From Fimbriimonadaceae bacterium (GTDB taxonomy: Bacteria > Armatimonadota > Fimbriimonadia > Fimbriimonadales > Fimbriimonadaceae), in assembly GCA_019638795.1 (NCBI GenBank), contig JAHBTB010000001.1, positions 558,001 to 622,000 on the forward strand: DNA of 64,000 nt, given 5' to 3'. Made by a program: the position numbers and the translations under genes. Below, one piece after another: positions 49,653 to 57,955 of the stretch. How positions within the stretch are numbered: position 1 is the stretch's first letter; every line of letters starts with the position of its first letter. Below the pieces are notes generated by a model. The model was given only the letters and a program-made list of their open reading frames with translations, searched no databases and was not told where the DNA came from.

Positions 49653-49658
49653 TAGATT
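49653..49658 (+). promoter_or_regulatory. Leaderless-type -10 hexamer (TAGATT) for the secreted protein at 49666
   Basis: TAGATT lies 7 nt before the ATG, with no Shine-Dalgarno sequence. Confidence 0.45.
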
Positions 49659-49665
49659 CGTCGGG

Positions 49666-50157
49666 ATGCGTGTCTACTTCGCCCTTGCCTTCGGTCTCGT
49701 CGCTGGCCTTTCATTGGCCTCATGGCAAAACGGAACCGGTCAGTCGGCCCCGCTGCCCGCCAAACTGACCGCCCCCAAGTTGAGCGGCAAGGCTGTCGCG
49801 GCTGTCGACGAAGCCTTTGGCAACAAAGGCGAGGTGACGTCCAAGAACTATCTCTCACCTGCCGCGGGCGTCAAGTCGGCTGCGGTCTACTGGGAGAAGG
49901 GCAAGGCCTGGTCAGTGGTTTACCAACTTGAGCCGAAAAAGGAGTTGGGCAGCGACTGGTGGAAGGACGCGATGAAGACGGTCGGCCTCGACCCGGCCCA
50001 AGGCAAACTCGACACCACCGTGAGCGACGATTCGGTCAAGAGGATCGAAAGCTACCCTGACCTTGCGGGGGCCATCACCATCAGCCAGCAGCCCGACGAG
50101 GAGACCGGCAAGATGGTGGTCACGGTCGACTGGGAAGTCGACACCGACGAGGGCTAA
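49666..50157 (+). CDS. Small secreted protein of unknown function
   Basis: 163 residues. A signal peptide at about 1-19 ('RVYFALAFGLVAGLSLASW') precedes a low-complexity Pro/Ala/Lys stretch and an alpha-beta domain: 'KAVAAVDEAFGNKGEVTSKNYL', 'VKSAAVYWEKGKAWSVVYQLEP' and 'GKMVVTVDWEVDTDEG'. No family was recognised. It probably works in the envelope. Its stop is 3 bp from the stop of convergent nadA, with no terminator between. Confidence 0.7.
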   Translation: MRVYFALAFGLVAGLSLASWQNGTGQSAPLPAKLTAPKLSGKAVAAVDEAFGNKGEVTSKNYLSPAAGVKSAAVYWEKGKAWSVVYQLEPKKELGSDWWKDAMKTVGLDPAQGKLDTTVSDDSVKRIESYPDLAGAITISQQPDEETGKMVVTVDWEVDTDEG

Positions 50158-50160
50158 AGC

Positions 50161-51288
50161 TCAGTCTTTTGCCGTCCCGGTTCCGATCTCCAGCATCCTG
50201 CCCAAGGCGACACGCGCCCACCGTGCTGTCTCGTCAGGCACCTTGACCTGGTTGACCACCCGTCCCGCCACCAGTTCGTCGAGGGCGAAGAGCAAGAACG
50301 ACGGGTGGATCCGGTACATCGTGGAGCAAGGGCAGATTTGGCTGTCCAGGCAGAAGACGGTCTTGTCCGGGTTCTCCTTGGCGAGCCGCCGGACAAGGTT
50401 GATCTCGGTGCCGATCGCCCAGGTGCTTCCCGCCGGGGCCGCCGTCACCGCCTTCAGGATCGCCTCCGTGGAGCCGTTGCGGTCGCTGGCCTGGACGACT
50501 TCCAACTCACATTCGGGGTGGACCATGACCGTCACGCCGGGATGGTCGCGGCGGGCGTCTTGGATCTGCTCCACCGTGAACCGCTTGTGGACGCTGCAAT
50601 GGCCCTTCCACAGGATGATCTTGCTGTCGCGCAGTTTCTCGGGGGTGTTGCCGCCCAGCGGCTTGAAGGGGTCCCATAGAGCCATTTCGGTCTCGGGGTC
50701 GACGCCCATCGCGACACCGGTGTTACGGCCGAGGTGCTGGTCGGGGAAAAACAAGACTTTGCCTGCCTGGGAGAACGCCCACTCCAGCGCCGCGCGGGCG
50801 TTGCTGCTCGTGCAGACCGTGCCGCCATGCTCGCCGACAAACGCCTTGAGGTTGGCCGCCGAGTTGATGTAGGTGATGGGCAGCACGGTGTCCGCGCCCC
50901 CCACCTCGATGTCACCCAAGACCTCGCCAAGTTGCTTCCAGGCCGAACGCACCTGGAAGTGGTTCGCCATGTCGGCCATGCTGCAACCCGCCGCCAGGTT
51001 GGGCAAGATGACGACTTGACTCTCGGGCGTCAAGATGTCGGCGCTTTCCGCCATGAAATGGACGCCACAAAAGACGATGTGCTCCGCTTCAGGGTGGGTG
51101 CCGGCGTCCTTGGCCAGTTTATAGCTGTCGCCCCGGTAGTCGGCGTGGGCGATGATCTCGTCGCGCTGGTAGTGGTGGCCAAGAATGACAAGCTTGGCGC
51201 CGAGTTTGGCCCGGGCCGCATCGATGCGTCGGGCGACGGTGGCTTCGTCAAGGCCCGTGTACTCCTGGGGGAGAGGAGCTTGGTACAT
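50161..51288 (-). CDS. nadA: Quinolinate synthase A
   Basis: 375 residues. It condenses iminoaspartate with dihydroxyacetone phosphate to quinolinate using a 4Fe-4S cluster. 'LVILGHHYQRDEIIAHADYRGDSYKLAKDA' opens the first of three similar domains; the cluster cysteines are in 'LAAGCSMADM', 'VCTSSNARAAL' and 'CPCSTMYRI'; 'MVHPECELEV' and 'FFPDQHLGRNTG' are also diagnostic. Its substrate is made by nadB, encoded 5 kb away on the other strand rather than in one operon. TATACT lies about 100 nt upstream on the minus strand. Confidence 0.97.
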   Translation of the reverse strand: MYQAPLPQEYTGLDEATVARRIDAARAKLGAKLVILGHHYQRDEIIAHADYRGDSYKLAKDAGTHPEAEHIVFCGVHFMAESADILTPESQVVILPNLAAGCSMADMANHFQVRSAWKQLGEVLGDIEVGGADTVLPITYINSAANLKAFVGEHGGTVCTSSNARAALEWAFSQAGKVLFFPDQHLGRNTGVAMGVDPETEMALWDPFKPLGGNTPEKLRDSKIILWKGHCSVHKRFTVEQIQDARRDHPGVTVMVHPECELEVVQASDRNGSTEAILKAVTAAPAGSTWAIGTEINLVRRLAKENPDKTVFCLDSQICPCSTMYRIHPSFLLFALDELVAGRVVNQVKVPDETARWARVALGRMLEIGTGTAKD

Positions 51289-51428
51289 GTTCGGTTTGTC
51301 CCGGCGACCGAGCGAGAAGCGATGGCGGACGCCTGAAGCCGACGACAGTCCCGGTTCTACGGGACGGGGATGTTGTCGCCTGCCCTACCTTGAGTATACG
51401 GCCCCGTTCGGCCCGGCGTCGCCGCTGG

Positions 51429-53348
51429 TCAGGCCAGACGGCCCAAGTCTCGACCAGACAAGACGGCGTCGGCGATCGCGCCCGCGTCCAGTCCGCACGC
51501 CTGGCGCAGCACGGCCTGCGAGCCGTGTTCGACAAAGCTGTCGGGCAACGAGAGGAGGGTGTGGCGGACGGCCATCCGGTTCTCGACGATGTGGTCGCGC
51601 ACCTGCTGGCCGAAGCCGCCCGACCGGACGTTCTCTTCGACGGTCACGATGTGGTTGCAGCGGTCAGTGAGTCCATCCAGCAACGCGGTGTCCCACGGTT
51701 TGACCCACCTGGCGTTGACGACCAAGGCATGGACGCCCTGGTCTTGCAGCAGGCACGCGGCCTGCCAGGCCGGGGACACCATCGAACCGACCGCGAACAA
51801 GACGGCGTCGAGCCGGGCCGCCTTGTCCCACGGCACCCCGGGCACACCGAGGACCTCGGCCCGTCCACGGGACACCGGAGTCCGCGACTCAGGCAACTTG
51901 TCGTCTCCCGCCCCCCGTGGGTACCGCATCGCCACCGGGCCCTTGTCCCACGAGGCCATGAACCGGACCATCTCGGCCAGTTCGGTGCCGTCGCGGGGCG
52001 CGCAGACATCGACACCGGGGACGAGGCCCAAGTACGAAAGGTCGAAGGCGCCGTGGTGGGTCGGCCCGTCGTCGCCGACGAGCCCGGCCCGGTCGAGCAC
52101 AAACCGCACCGGCAGGTGCTGGATCGCCACGTCGTGGAGGACCTGGTCAAACCCCCGTTGGAGGAACGTGGAGTACACCGCGCAGAACGGTCTCTGGCCC
52201 CCGGCGGCAAGGCCGGCCGCAAAGGTCACCGCATGTTGCTCGGCGATGCCGACGTCGTGGTACCGGTCGGGGAACTCCCGGGCAAACCGGTTGAGGCCCG
52301 TGCCGTCGGGCATCGCCGCGGTGATCGCGACGACCTTCGGGTCGGCGGCGGCCACCTCGCAGAGCGCGTCTCCGAAGACCTGGGTCAGCGGCACCCCGCC
52401 CGCCTTGGCGGGTAACTCGTGCTTCTCAAGCTCGAACGGCGAGACGCCGTGCCACTTGCGGCTGTCGTCCTCCGCCACCTCGTACCCCTTGCCTTTCACC
52501 GTGAGGGCATGGACGAAGAGCGGGCCCTTCACGTCACGAAGGTTGCGGAAGACTTCCAGCAACGTCGGGAGGTCGTGGCCGTCCACCGGCCCGATGTATT
52601 CGAACCCCATCTCCTCGAAGATCGTGCCGGTGTCTTCGGGAGCAAAGTAGTGGGTGACGCCGTGGCGCAAGCCCGCCGCAATGCGCGGGGCAGGCCCCGG
52701 TATCCGCTTGATGATGCGCTTGGCCATCTGGGCCATGTCCTGCACCAGCGGGCGGGACCGGAGTTTGGCAAAGTAGGAGGTCAGCGCGCCGACGTTCGGG
52801 GCGATCGACATCCGGTTGTCGTTCAGCACGACCGTGAGGTCGGTCTGGATGTCGCCCGCATGGTTCAGGGCCTCCCACGACATGCCGCTGCATATCGAAG
52901 CGTCGCCTGCCACCGCCACGACCCGTTCGTTGGTCTTGGCGACGTCACGGGCCACCGCCAACCCCAACGCCGCCGAGACCGCCGTGCCGGCGTGGCCGGC
53001 GCCAAAGACGTCCAATTCGTGCTCGTCGCGCTTCAGGAAGCCGCTGATCCCCTTGTACTGGCGCAGCGTGTCAAACCGAGGCAGGCGGCCGGTGAGGAGC
53101 TTGTGGGGGTACGCCTGGTGGCCGGTGTCCCAGACGACCTTGTCGGGCGGCATCTCCAGGCTCGCATAAAGGGCTACTGTCAGTTCCACCGTCCCGAGGT
53201 TGCTGCTCAGGTGGCCTCCGGTCTGGGAGACGTTGTCGAGGATAGCCTGCCGCACCTCCCCGGCCAGCTCCAGCAGTTCGGTCGTCGAAAACCCTCGCAG
53301 GTCCAGGGGGTTCACGATCTGGGCAAGGTGACGGTAGGTGTTTTCCAC
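51429..53348 (-). CDS. dxs: 1-deoxy-D-xylulose-5-phosphate synthase
   Basis: 639 residues from GTG 53348 with a strong ribosome site (GGAAGGGA). A thiamine-diphosphate enzyme, first step of the MEP isoprenoid pathway and a source for thiamine and pyridoxal. 'GGHLSSNLGTVELTVALY', 'WDTGHQAYPHKLLTGR' and 'VAGDASICSGMSWEALNHAG' (TPP-binding G-D-x) are in the first domain; 'YHDVGIAEQHAVTFAAGLAAGG' carries the catalytic Glu; 'DRAGLVGDDGPTHHGAFD' is family-specific. No other MEP gene is near. Confidence 0.98.
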   Translation of the reverse strand: MENTYRHLAQIVNPLDLRGFSTTELLELAGEVRQAILDNVSQTGGHLSSNLGTVELTVALYASLEMPPDKVVWDTGHQAYPHKLLTGRLPRFDTLRQYKGISGFLKRDEHELDVFGAGHAGTAVSAALGLAVARDVAKTNERVVAVAGDASICSGMSWEALNHAGDIQTDLTVVLNDNRMSIAPNVGALTSYFAKLRSRPLVQDMAQMAKRIIKRIPGPAPRIAAGLRHGVTHYFAPEDTGTIFEEMGFEYIGPVDGHDLPTLLEVFRNLRDVKGPLFVHALTVKGKGYEVAEDDSRKWHGVSPFELEKHELPAKAGGVPLTQVFGDALCEVAAADPKVVAITAAMPDGTGLNRFAREFPDRYHDVGIAEQHAVTFAAGLAAGGQRPFCAVYSTFLQRGFDQVLHDVAIQHLPVRFVLDRAGLVGDDGPTHHGAFDLSYLGLVPGVDVCAPRDGTELAEMVRFMASWDKGPVAMRYPRGAGDDKLPESRTPVSRGRAEVLGVPGVPWDKAARLDAVLFAVGSMVSPAWQAACLLQDQGVHALVVNARWVKPWDTALLDGLTDRCNHIVTVEENVRSGGFGQQVRDHIVENRMAVRHTLLSLPDSFVEHGSQAVLRQACGLDAGAIADAVLSGRDLGRLA

Positions 53349-53405
53349 AGCAGTCCCTTCCTTACACTACAGGACGATCCGGCATGCCGCTCCTTGTCGG
53401 GGACG

Positions 53406-53864
53406 TCAGTCCCAACGGGCGGCAAGGATTTCCGCCACCGCTTCCAAGAACGCTTCTTCAGGCCTACCGAACCGGCCTACGGTGTGCCCGTCAATGTCGA
53501 TTTGCCCCAGCGTCTTGTCGCCGTCTTTGATCAGGACCACGATCTCCGACCGGGTCGACAACGAGCATGCCAGGTAGTTCGACAGGTCTCGGACGTCCTC
53601 GACGACCTGGTTCTTGTCCTCCGCCACCGCGGTCCCGCACACGCCCCGCCCCACTGGGATGACGGTGTGGTCCGTCGCCGCCCCGACATAGGCGTCCAGG
53701 TGGAGGTAGTCACCATGGAGGCCGTAGACCCCGCACCAGTCGAAGCCAGGCAGTCCGTCGAGCAACCGCATCGCTTCCTCGCGCAGGGCCCGGCCACGGA
53801 GTGCCGACTGGCGCAAGGCCCGAAGAACCAATTCGTATGCAGGGTCAAGCCCGGTCGTCGCCAT
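53406..53864 (-). CDS. GAF domain protein, free methionine-(R)-sulfoxide reductase-like
   Basis: 152 residues, one GAF domain. 'VIPVGRGVCGTAVAEDKNQVVEDVRDLSNYLACSLSTRSEIVVLI' closely fits free Met-R-sulfoxide reductases, which reduce free methionine sulfoxide with active-site cysteines. Cys76 (in 'GRGVCGTA') and Cys100 (in 'LACSLSTRSE', the catalytic position) are present. The third family cysteine, usually some residues before the 'GRGVCG' motif, is absent, so activity may rely on another Cys (Cys44) or be lost. It overlaps the upstream gene by 20 nt, so it is part of the HTTM operon. Confidence 0.8.
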   Translation of the reverse strand: MATTGLDPAYELVLRALRQSALRGRALREEAMRLLDGLPGFDWCGVYGLHGDYLHLDAYVGAATDHTVIPVGRGVCGTAVAEDKNQVVEDVRDLSNYLACSLSTRSEIVVLIKDGDKTLGQIDIDGHTVGRFGRPEEAFLEAVAEILAARWD

Positions 53865-54747
53865 GCTCCTTCCACGCGCTTAGGGCCGCGTCGGTTCCCG
53901 TCACCGCCTCAGAAACCAGTTCATAGCAGGGGACGCCGTCCCAGTGGCCTCGGTCTAGGCCGCCTGGCGCGACACGGAACGCCGCCCCGGAGGCTCCGAG
54001 GACGTCACCAGGGTTGACGGGGCCATGGTCGATGACGCGCTGTGCCGCACTGTAGAGCAGGCTCTTGGCCGCTTGCACGCGCGCTTCGGACACACCGTTC
54101 AACTCAAACTCCGGAAGGGCGAGCTTTTGCATGCCCAGGGTGTAGACCGCGTGTCCATCTGGGGTCGCCCGGGTGTCGACCGCGACGATCGCGTCCGCCG
54201 GGAGAGCGTCTTCGACGACCTGGACTTGGTCCGGCTCCAGGTACCGCTGCGACAACGGGTCGCCGACCATGCCTTCGGTCAGTTCAGCGGCCCTTCGGAC
54301 AACGTCGAGCAAAAGCTTGACCGCGGGCAGGACGGCCGGGTCATGGGCTTCAAACGTGAATTGGAGCAGCGTCCACGTGGCCTGGAGGCGTGCCTGCGCC
54401 TCGGGGTCCAAGCTGCCGGCCATGGTCCGGGCCGCCGCCTCGGCGTCAAAGCCAGCTTCTTCTTTGCTTACGACGATCAGCCTCAGGACAGTCTTCCGGT
54501 CGAGGGAGGCGATCCCATAGACGCCGCGCTGAAGCGGCTCGGCCAGGGACGCCTTGCCCTTGTTCGAGTCCATCGGGACTCCGAAGGCGGCGACGGCCCC
54601 GTCGGAGCCCTTGGGCTCGACCAATTGGGCCAAGCTCGGCAACGGCATCTTGGCGGCAAGGACCGACAGGTAGTACCCCTTGCTCAGACCGTAGCCTGGC
54701 GTCCTCGGCCTAGAGAAGTTCAGCAGGTCTTTGAGACGTGGCCTCAC
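53845..54747 (-). CDS. Protein of unknown function in the HTTM operon
   Basis: 300 residues from a GTG at 54747, overlapping the HTTM gene by 38 nt. There is no signal peptide or membrane helix. Segments such as 'LLLDVVRRAAELTEGMVGDPLSQRYLEPDQVQVVEDALPADAIVAVDTRATPDGHAVYTLGMQKLALPEFELNG' suggest an alpha-beta cytosolic domain, and 'AAFGVPMDSNKGKASLAEPL' looks like a first strand-loop. I do not recognise the family. The operon order is small membrane protein, HTTM protein, this gene, then the GAF protein. Confidence 0.65.
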   Translation of the reverse strand: MRPRLKDLLNFSRPRTPGYGLSKGYYLSVLAAKMPLPSLAQLVEPKGSDGAVAAFGVPMDSNKGKASLAEPLQRGVYGIASLDRKTVLRLIVVSKEEAGFDAEAAARTMAGSLDPEAQARLQATWTLLQFTFEAHDPAVLPAVKLLLDVVRRAAELTEGMVGDPLSQRYLEPDQVQVVEDALPADAIVAVDTRATPDGHAVYTLGMQKLALPEFELNGVSEARVQAAKSLLYSAAQRVIDHGPVNPGDVLGASGAAFRVAPGGLDRGHWDGVPCYELVSEAVTGTDAALSAWKEHGDDRA

Positions 54748-55705
54748 TGACCTTCACCACCTCGGGCGGAGTCGGCTCGTCCACGCCAGCGGACGACGTC
54801 GATCTTCCAAACCGGGCCGTCAATCGCTTCCACCACGCCGTCACTTCTTCTCCGCTGTAGTGGCAAACATACCCGGAGCAGATGATGAAGGCGAAGAGAG
54901 GGATGTTCATCGAGTACTCGATCCCCGCGTGGAGGAGCAGGCCGCCGAGAAGCACCCATTTCCGCATGGGCTTGGCGAAGACCAACGTCGCCAGGGCAAG
55001 CTCGATGGCCAGGGTGAGGTACGTGTTGACTTGCACCCAGGGGGCGGTGTCGAGGAACGGGGGGATGGGGAAGCGATCGAACTCGTGGAGGTGCCACGGG
55101 TAGTGGACGGCGGTGCCGTCCCGCCACATGTCTCCGTACATCTTGTGCCAAACGGTGGTGAAGTAGACGACCGCCAGTTGGAACTGCACCAGCCGCTGTG
55201 GCCACAAGGAAACCAACTCGGGGACGGCCGGCGCCGTGCCCTTCCTGAGTTTGATCAGCCGGTCCAAGGACAACGCCGCTCCACTCGGAGCAATGGCGAC
55301 AAAGAACATCCACTGCCGCATCAGCGTGTCGCCCGAGTGCAGGATGTCGGGAGACCGGTGGTGGAACGACACGGTGAGGATGAAGAGGGCGATGCTGGAT
55401 ACCCGCGTGAACAGGCCGAGGGCGGTGAGGAGCGCGGCGACGCACATCAGCACGTAGAGCACGACGGTGACCCGCGAGTCCGTGACGCCTTGGAGCAAGT
55501 TGATCCGCCACACGTCGCCAGACCACCGCTCCGCCCAAGCGACGGGGAAGTAGCCCTTTTCGGTGAACCACGACTCGAAGTCCAGGCTGACCATCAAGGC
55601 GTTGACCAAAGCGAGGGTGCCGACGAGGATACGGAAGACCCCCATGGTGACCGGCGACCCGTACCCAAAGACCGCTTCGTTCGCCGAGGCGAGCCACTTG
55701 CGCAT
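54710..55705 (-). CDS. HTTM domain membrane protein (vitamin-K-dependent gamma-carboxylase-related)
   Basis: 331 residues with about eight predicted transmembrane helices. 'SPVTMGVFRILVGTLALVNALMVSLDFESWFTEKGYFP' and 'FILTVSFHHRSPDILHSGDTLMRQWMFFVAIAPSGAALSLDRL' are typical of HTTM (horizontally transferred transmembrane) proteins, whose fold includes the membrane half of gamma-glutamyl carboxylase; 'VVYFTTVWHKMYGDMWRDGTAVHY' is the next conserved block. The lumenal epoxidase half is missing, so carboxylation itself is not expected. The ATG overlaps the upstream stop (ATGA). The soluble tail (about 290-331) is rich in T, S, E and P. Confidence 0.85.
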   Translation of the reverse strand: MRKWLASANEAVFGYGSPVTMGVFRILVGTLALVNALMVSLDFESWFTEKGYFPVAWAERWSGDVWRINLLQGVTDSRVTVVLYVLMCVAALLTALGLFTRVSSIALFILTVSFHHRSPDILHSGDTLMRQWMFFVAIAPSGAALSLDRLIKLRKGTAPAVPELVSLWPQRLVQFQLAVVYFTTVWHKMYGDMWRDGTAVHYPWHLHEFDRFPIPPFLDTAPWVQVNTYLTLAIELALATLVFAKPMRKWVLLGGLLLHAGIEYSMNIPLFAFIICSGYVCHYSGEEVTAWWKRLTARFGRSTSSAGVDEPTPPEVVKVSEATSQRPAELL

Positions 55706-56349
55706 CACTTGGCGTCCTCCAAGACCTTGGCTTGGTCGATCTCCTGGTCCCAGAACATGTAGGCGTTGTAGTTCGTGGGTTGAGGCTGGCCGAGGGGGGC
55801 GACGTCCATCCAGTGCCTCCACAGGCGGACGCGGACAGGGATCCGACCGGTGTGCCGGTAGTTCACGAGGGCGAGCCGCTGGGCGGTGTGGGGCCACTTC
55901 CAGCTTTCCGAGTCATTGGTCAGCCGTTCACGATACTTACGGTAGCGTTCCTTGAAGTACTTCAGCCAGACCGGCATGTCGTACATCCTCGGATAGGGCT
56001 GGAACGCCACCGTCCCGTCCTCGTACTCCACCTCGGCGTCCATGTAGACGTCGGTCGACGCTGGGTTGGGGGCGAACATGTCCCACCACTGCCACAGGCC
56101 GGTGGACTGGAAGTACAAGGGCAGGGGGTCGGATTTGCCAAACCACTCACCCTTGAACACGCCGTCGTTGACGACCATGAGCGTGTCCTTGGGGTTTGAC
56201 AACTTTTCGACCAAGGAACTCCGCTGGAACTGCTCCTTGGCCAACTGGCTGGGATGGGGTGTCGACCAGAGGAGCACCATGACGGCGTGGAAGATCACCC
56301 AGTACTTGACGGCCGGGTGGACAGTGCGCTTACCAGAGGAAGCGTCCAT
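55705..56349 (-). CDS. Single-pass membrane protein of unknown function, partner of the HTTM protein
   Basis: 214 residues from ATG 56349. One N-terminal transmembrane helix ('AVKYWVIFHAVMVLLWSTP', about 12-30) is followed by an extracytoplasmic-looking domain: 'TGLWQWWDMFAPNPASTDVYMDAEVEYEDGT', 'MPVWLKYFKERYRKYRERL' and 'VNYRHTGRIPVRVRLWRHW'. 'WDMFAPNP' plus a Y/W/R-rich remainder is a pattern I associate with small proteins encoded next to HTTM genes, but no function is known. It is first in the operon, and the stop overlaps the HTTM start. It is divergent from nadB (106 nt). Confidence 0.75.
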   Translation of the reverse strand: MDASSGKRTVHPAVKYWVIFHAVMVLLWSTPHPSQLAKEQFQRSSLVEKLSNPKDTLMVVNDGVFKGEWFGKSDPLPLYFQSTGLWQWWDMFAPNPASTDVYMDAEVEYEDGTVAFQPYPRMYDMPVWLKYFKERYRKYRERLTNDSESWKWPHTAQRLALVNYRHTGRIPVRVRLWRHWMDVAPLGQPQPTNYNAYMFWDQEIDQAKVLEDAK

Positions 56350-56455
56350 GGTCTTTCGACCAGTATGTGCCACGGCATTGGGCACATTCCTGTGTAGATT
56401 CGAACCAGTCCGTTTGGCCCGTCTATCTTCTCTCGCAGGGCATGCTAAACGCACA

Positions 56456-57955
56456 GTGGCCCACGAGACGTGTGACTTCCTGGTGGTCGGTAGTGGACTG
56501 GCCGGTCTGACCTTTGCTCTGCACGCCAGCCGACTCGGCCGCGTCATCGTCCTCACCAAGGGCCAGGTCGTGGACAGCAACACCAACTGGGCCCAAGGCG
56601 GCATCGCGGCGGCGGTTGGCGAGAGCGACAACTGGTCGTTGCACGAGGAAGACACCCTCGTCGCCGGTGCGGGTCTGTGCGACCGTGAGGCGGTGCGGTT
56701 TCTGGTCCAACGCGCCCCCGCGGCGATCGAATGGCTGCGTGGCCTGGGCGCCCGGTTCGACCTTGACGGCTCCAACGCGCTTGACCTAGGGCGCGAGGGC
56801 GGCCACAGCCGCCACCGGATCGTCCACCACGCCGACAAGACCGGTTGGGAGGTCGAACGGGCTGTCAGCGAAGCGGTGCGGCGCGACCCCGCCGTCCAAG
56901 TCGTCGAGAACGCCTTTGTGACCCAGTTGCATGTCCAAGACGGACGGTGCGTCGGGGCCAGCGCGGTCCTCGCCGACTTGGGCTTGCGGACGTTCTCGGC
57001 CCGGGCCGTCATGCTTGCAACGGGAGGGTGCGGACGCCTCTACTCCCATACGACCAATCCCAGGGTGGCGACCGGCGACGGTGTGGCCCTTGCCCATGCC
57101 GCCGGGGCGGAGATCAAGAACATGGAGTTCATGCAGTTCCATCCCACCACGCTGTACCACCCTCAGTTGCGCGGGTTCTTGATCACCGAAGCCGTCCGAG
57201 GAGCGGGTGGCATCCTGCGCAACCACCTTGGGCAGCGCTTCATGTACGACTATGACGACCGGTTGGAACTGGCCCCCCGCGACGTCGTCGCCCGGTCGAT
57301 CGTCCGCGAGATGAACCGACTCGACACTTGGTGCGTGTACCTGGACACCACCCACCTCGACCCCTCGTCACTCAAGTGCCACTTCCCCACGATTTGGGAC
57401 AAGCTCCGCGAAATCGGGATACGGATGGAACGCGACTGGATCCCGATCGTGCCAGCCCAACACTACTCGTGCGGAGGCGTCGTCACCGACCTCCACGGGC
57501 GGACGAACGTGCCGGGACTCTATGCTTCGGGCGAGGTCACCTGCACGGGCGTCCACGGGGCGAACCGCTTGGCCAGCAACAGCTTGCTGGAGGCGATGGT
57601 CTTTTCCGCTTCGGCCGCCGAGGTCGTGGACGCCGAGCCGGGCCCCGTCGAAGTCGGCGGCGAGGCCGTCATGCCCCACTGCGTCCAAGAATCCGAGGCC
57701 GTGAGGATCCGCCACGCCATGCAGCACGCGATGAGCCAGGACGTGGGGATCTTCCGCACTGACGCGGGCCTCGCGGCCATCCACAAACGGATCGGCAAGT
57801 GGCTCCGGGAGTACGACCGGCTGCCGTCGGCGCCCTACTCGACTTACAGTTGCGAGGCGCGGAACCTCCTCGTTGTCGCGTCACTCGTCGTGGAGGCAGC
57901 TCAGAGCAGAAAGGAGAACGTCGGCCTCCACTTCAACCAAGATCATTTGTCGTAG
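56456..57955 (+). CDS. nadB: L-aspartate oxidase
   Basis: 499 residues from GTG 56456. FAD enzyme that oxidises aspartate to iminoaspartate, the first step of NAD synthesis in bacteria. 'CDFLVVGSGLAGLTFALHA' is the FAD dinucleotide-binding start; 'NTNWAQGGIAAAVGESD', 'RHRIVHHADKTGWEVE' and 'PAQHYSCGGVVTDLHGRTNVPGLYASGEVTCTGVHGANRLASNSLLEAMVF' hold the active-site His and Arg residues. In-frame sequence extends upstream, including an ATG inside the divergent gene, but GTG 56456 gives the family start. It overlaps the convergent secreted-protein gene by 13 bp at its 3' end. Confidence 0.95.
   Translation: MAHETCDFLVVGSGLAGLTFALHASRLGRVIVLTKGQVVDSNTNWAQGGIAAAVGESDNWSLHEEDTLVAGAGLCDREAVRFLVQRAPAAIEWLRGLGARFDLDGSNALDLGREGGHSRHRIVHHADKTGWEVERAVSEAVRRDPAVQVVENAFVTQLHVQDGRCVGASAVLADLGLRTFSARAVMLATGGCGRLYSHTTNPRVATGDGVALAHAAGAEIKNMEFMQFHPTTLYHPQLRGFLITEAVRGAGGILRNHLGQRFMYDYDDRLELAPRDVVARSIVREMNRLDTWCVYLDTTHLDPSSLKCHFPTIWDKLREIGIRMERDWIPIVPAQHYSCGGVVTDLHGRTNVPGLYASGEVTCTGVHGANRLASNSLLEAMVFSASAAEVVDAEPGPVEVGGEAVMPHCVQESEAVRIRHAMQHAMSQDVGIFRTDAGLAAIHKRIGKWLREYDRLPSAPYSTYSCEARNLLVVASLVVEAAQSRKENVGLHFNQDHLS

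Noticed and set aside
56348-56455. nadB starting at ATG 56348
   Set aside because: It would add 36 non-conserved residues overlapping the start of the divergent gene. GTG 56456 gives the normal FAD-binding N-terminus.
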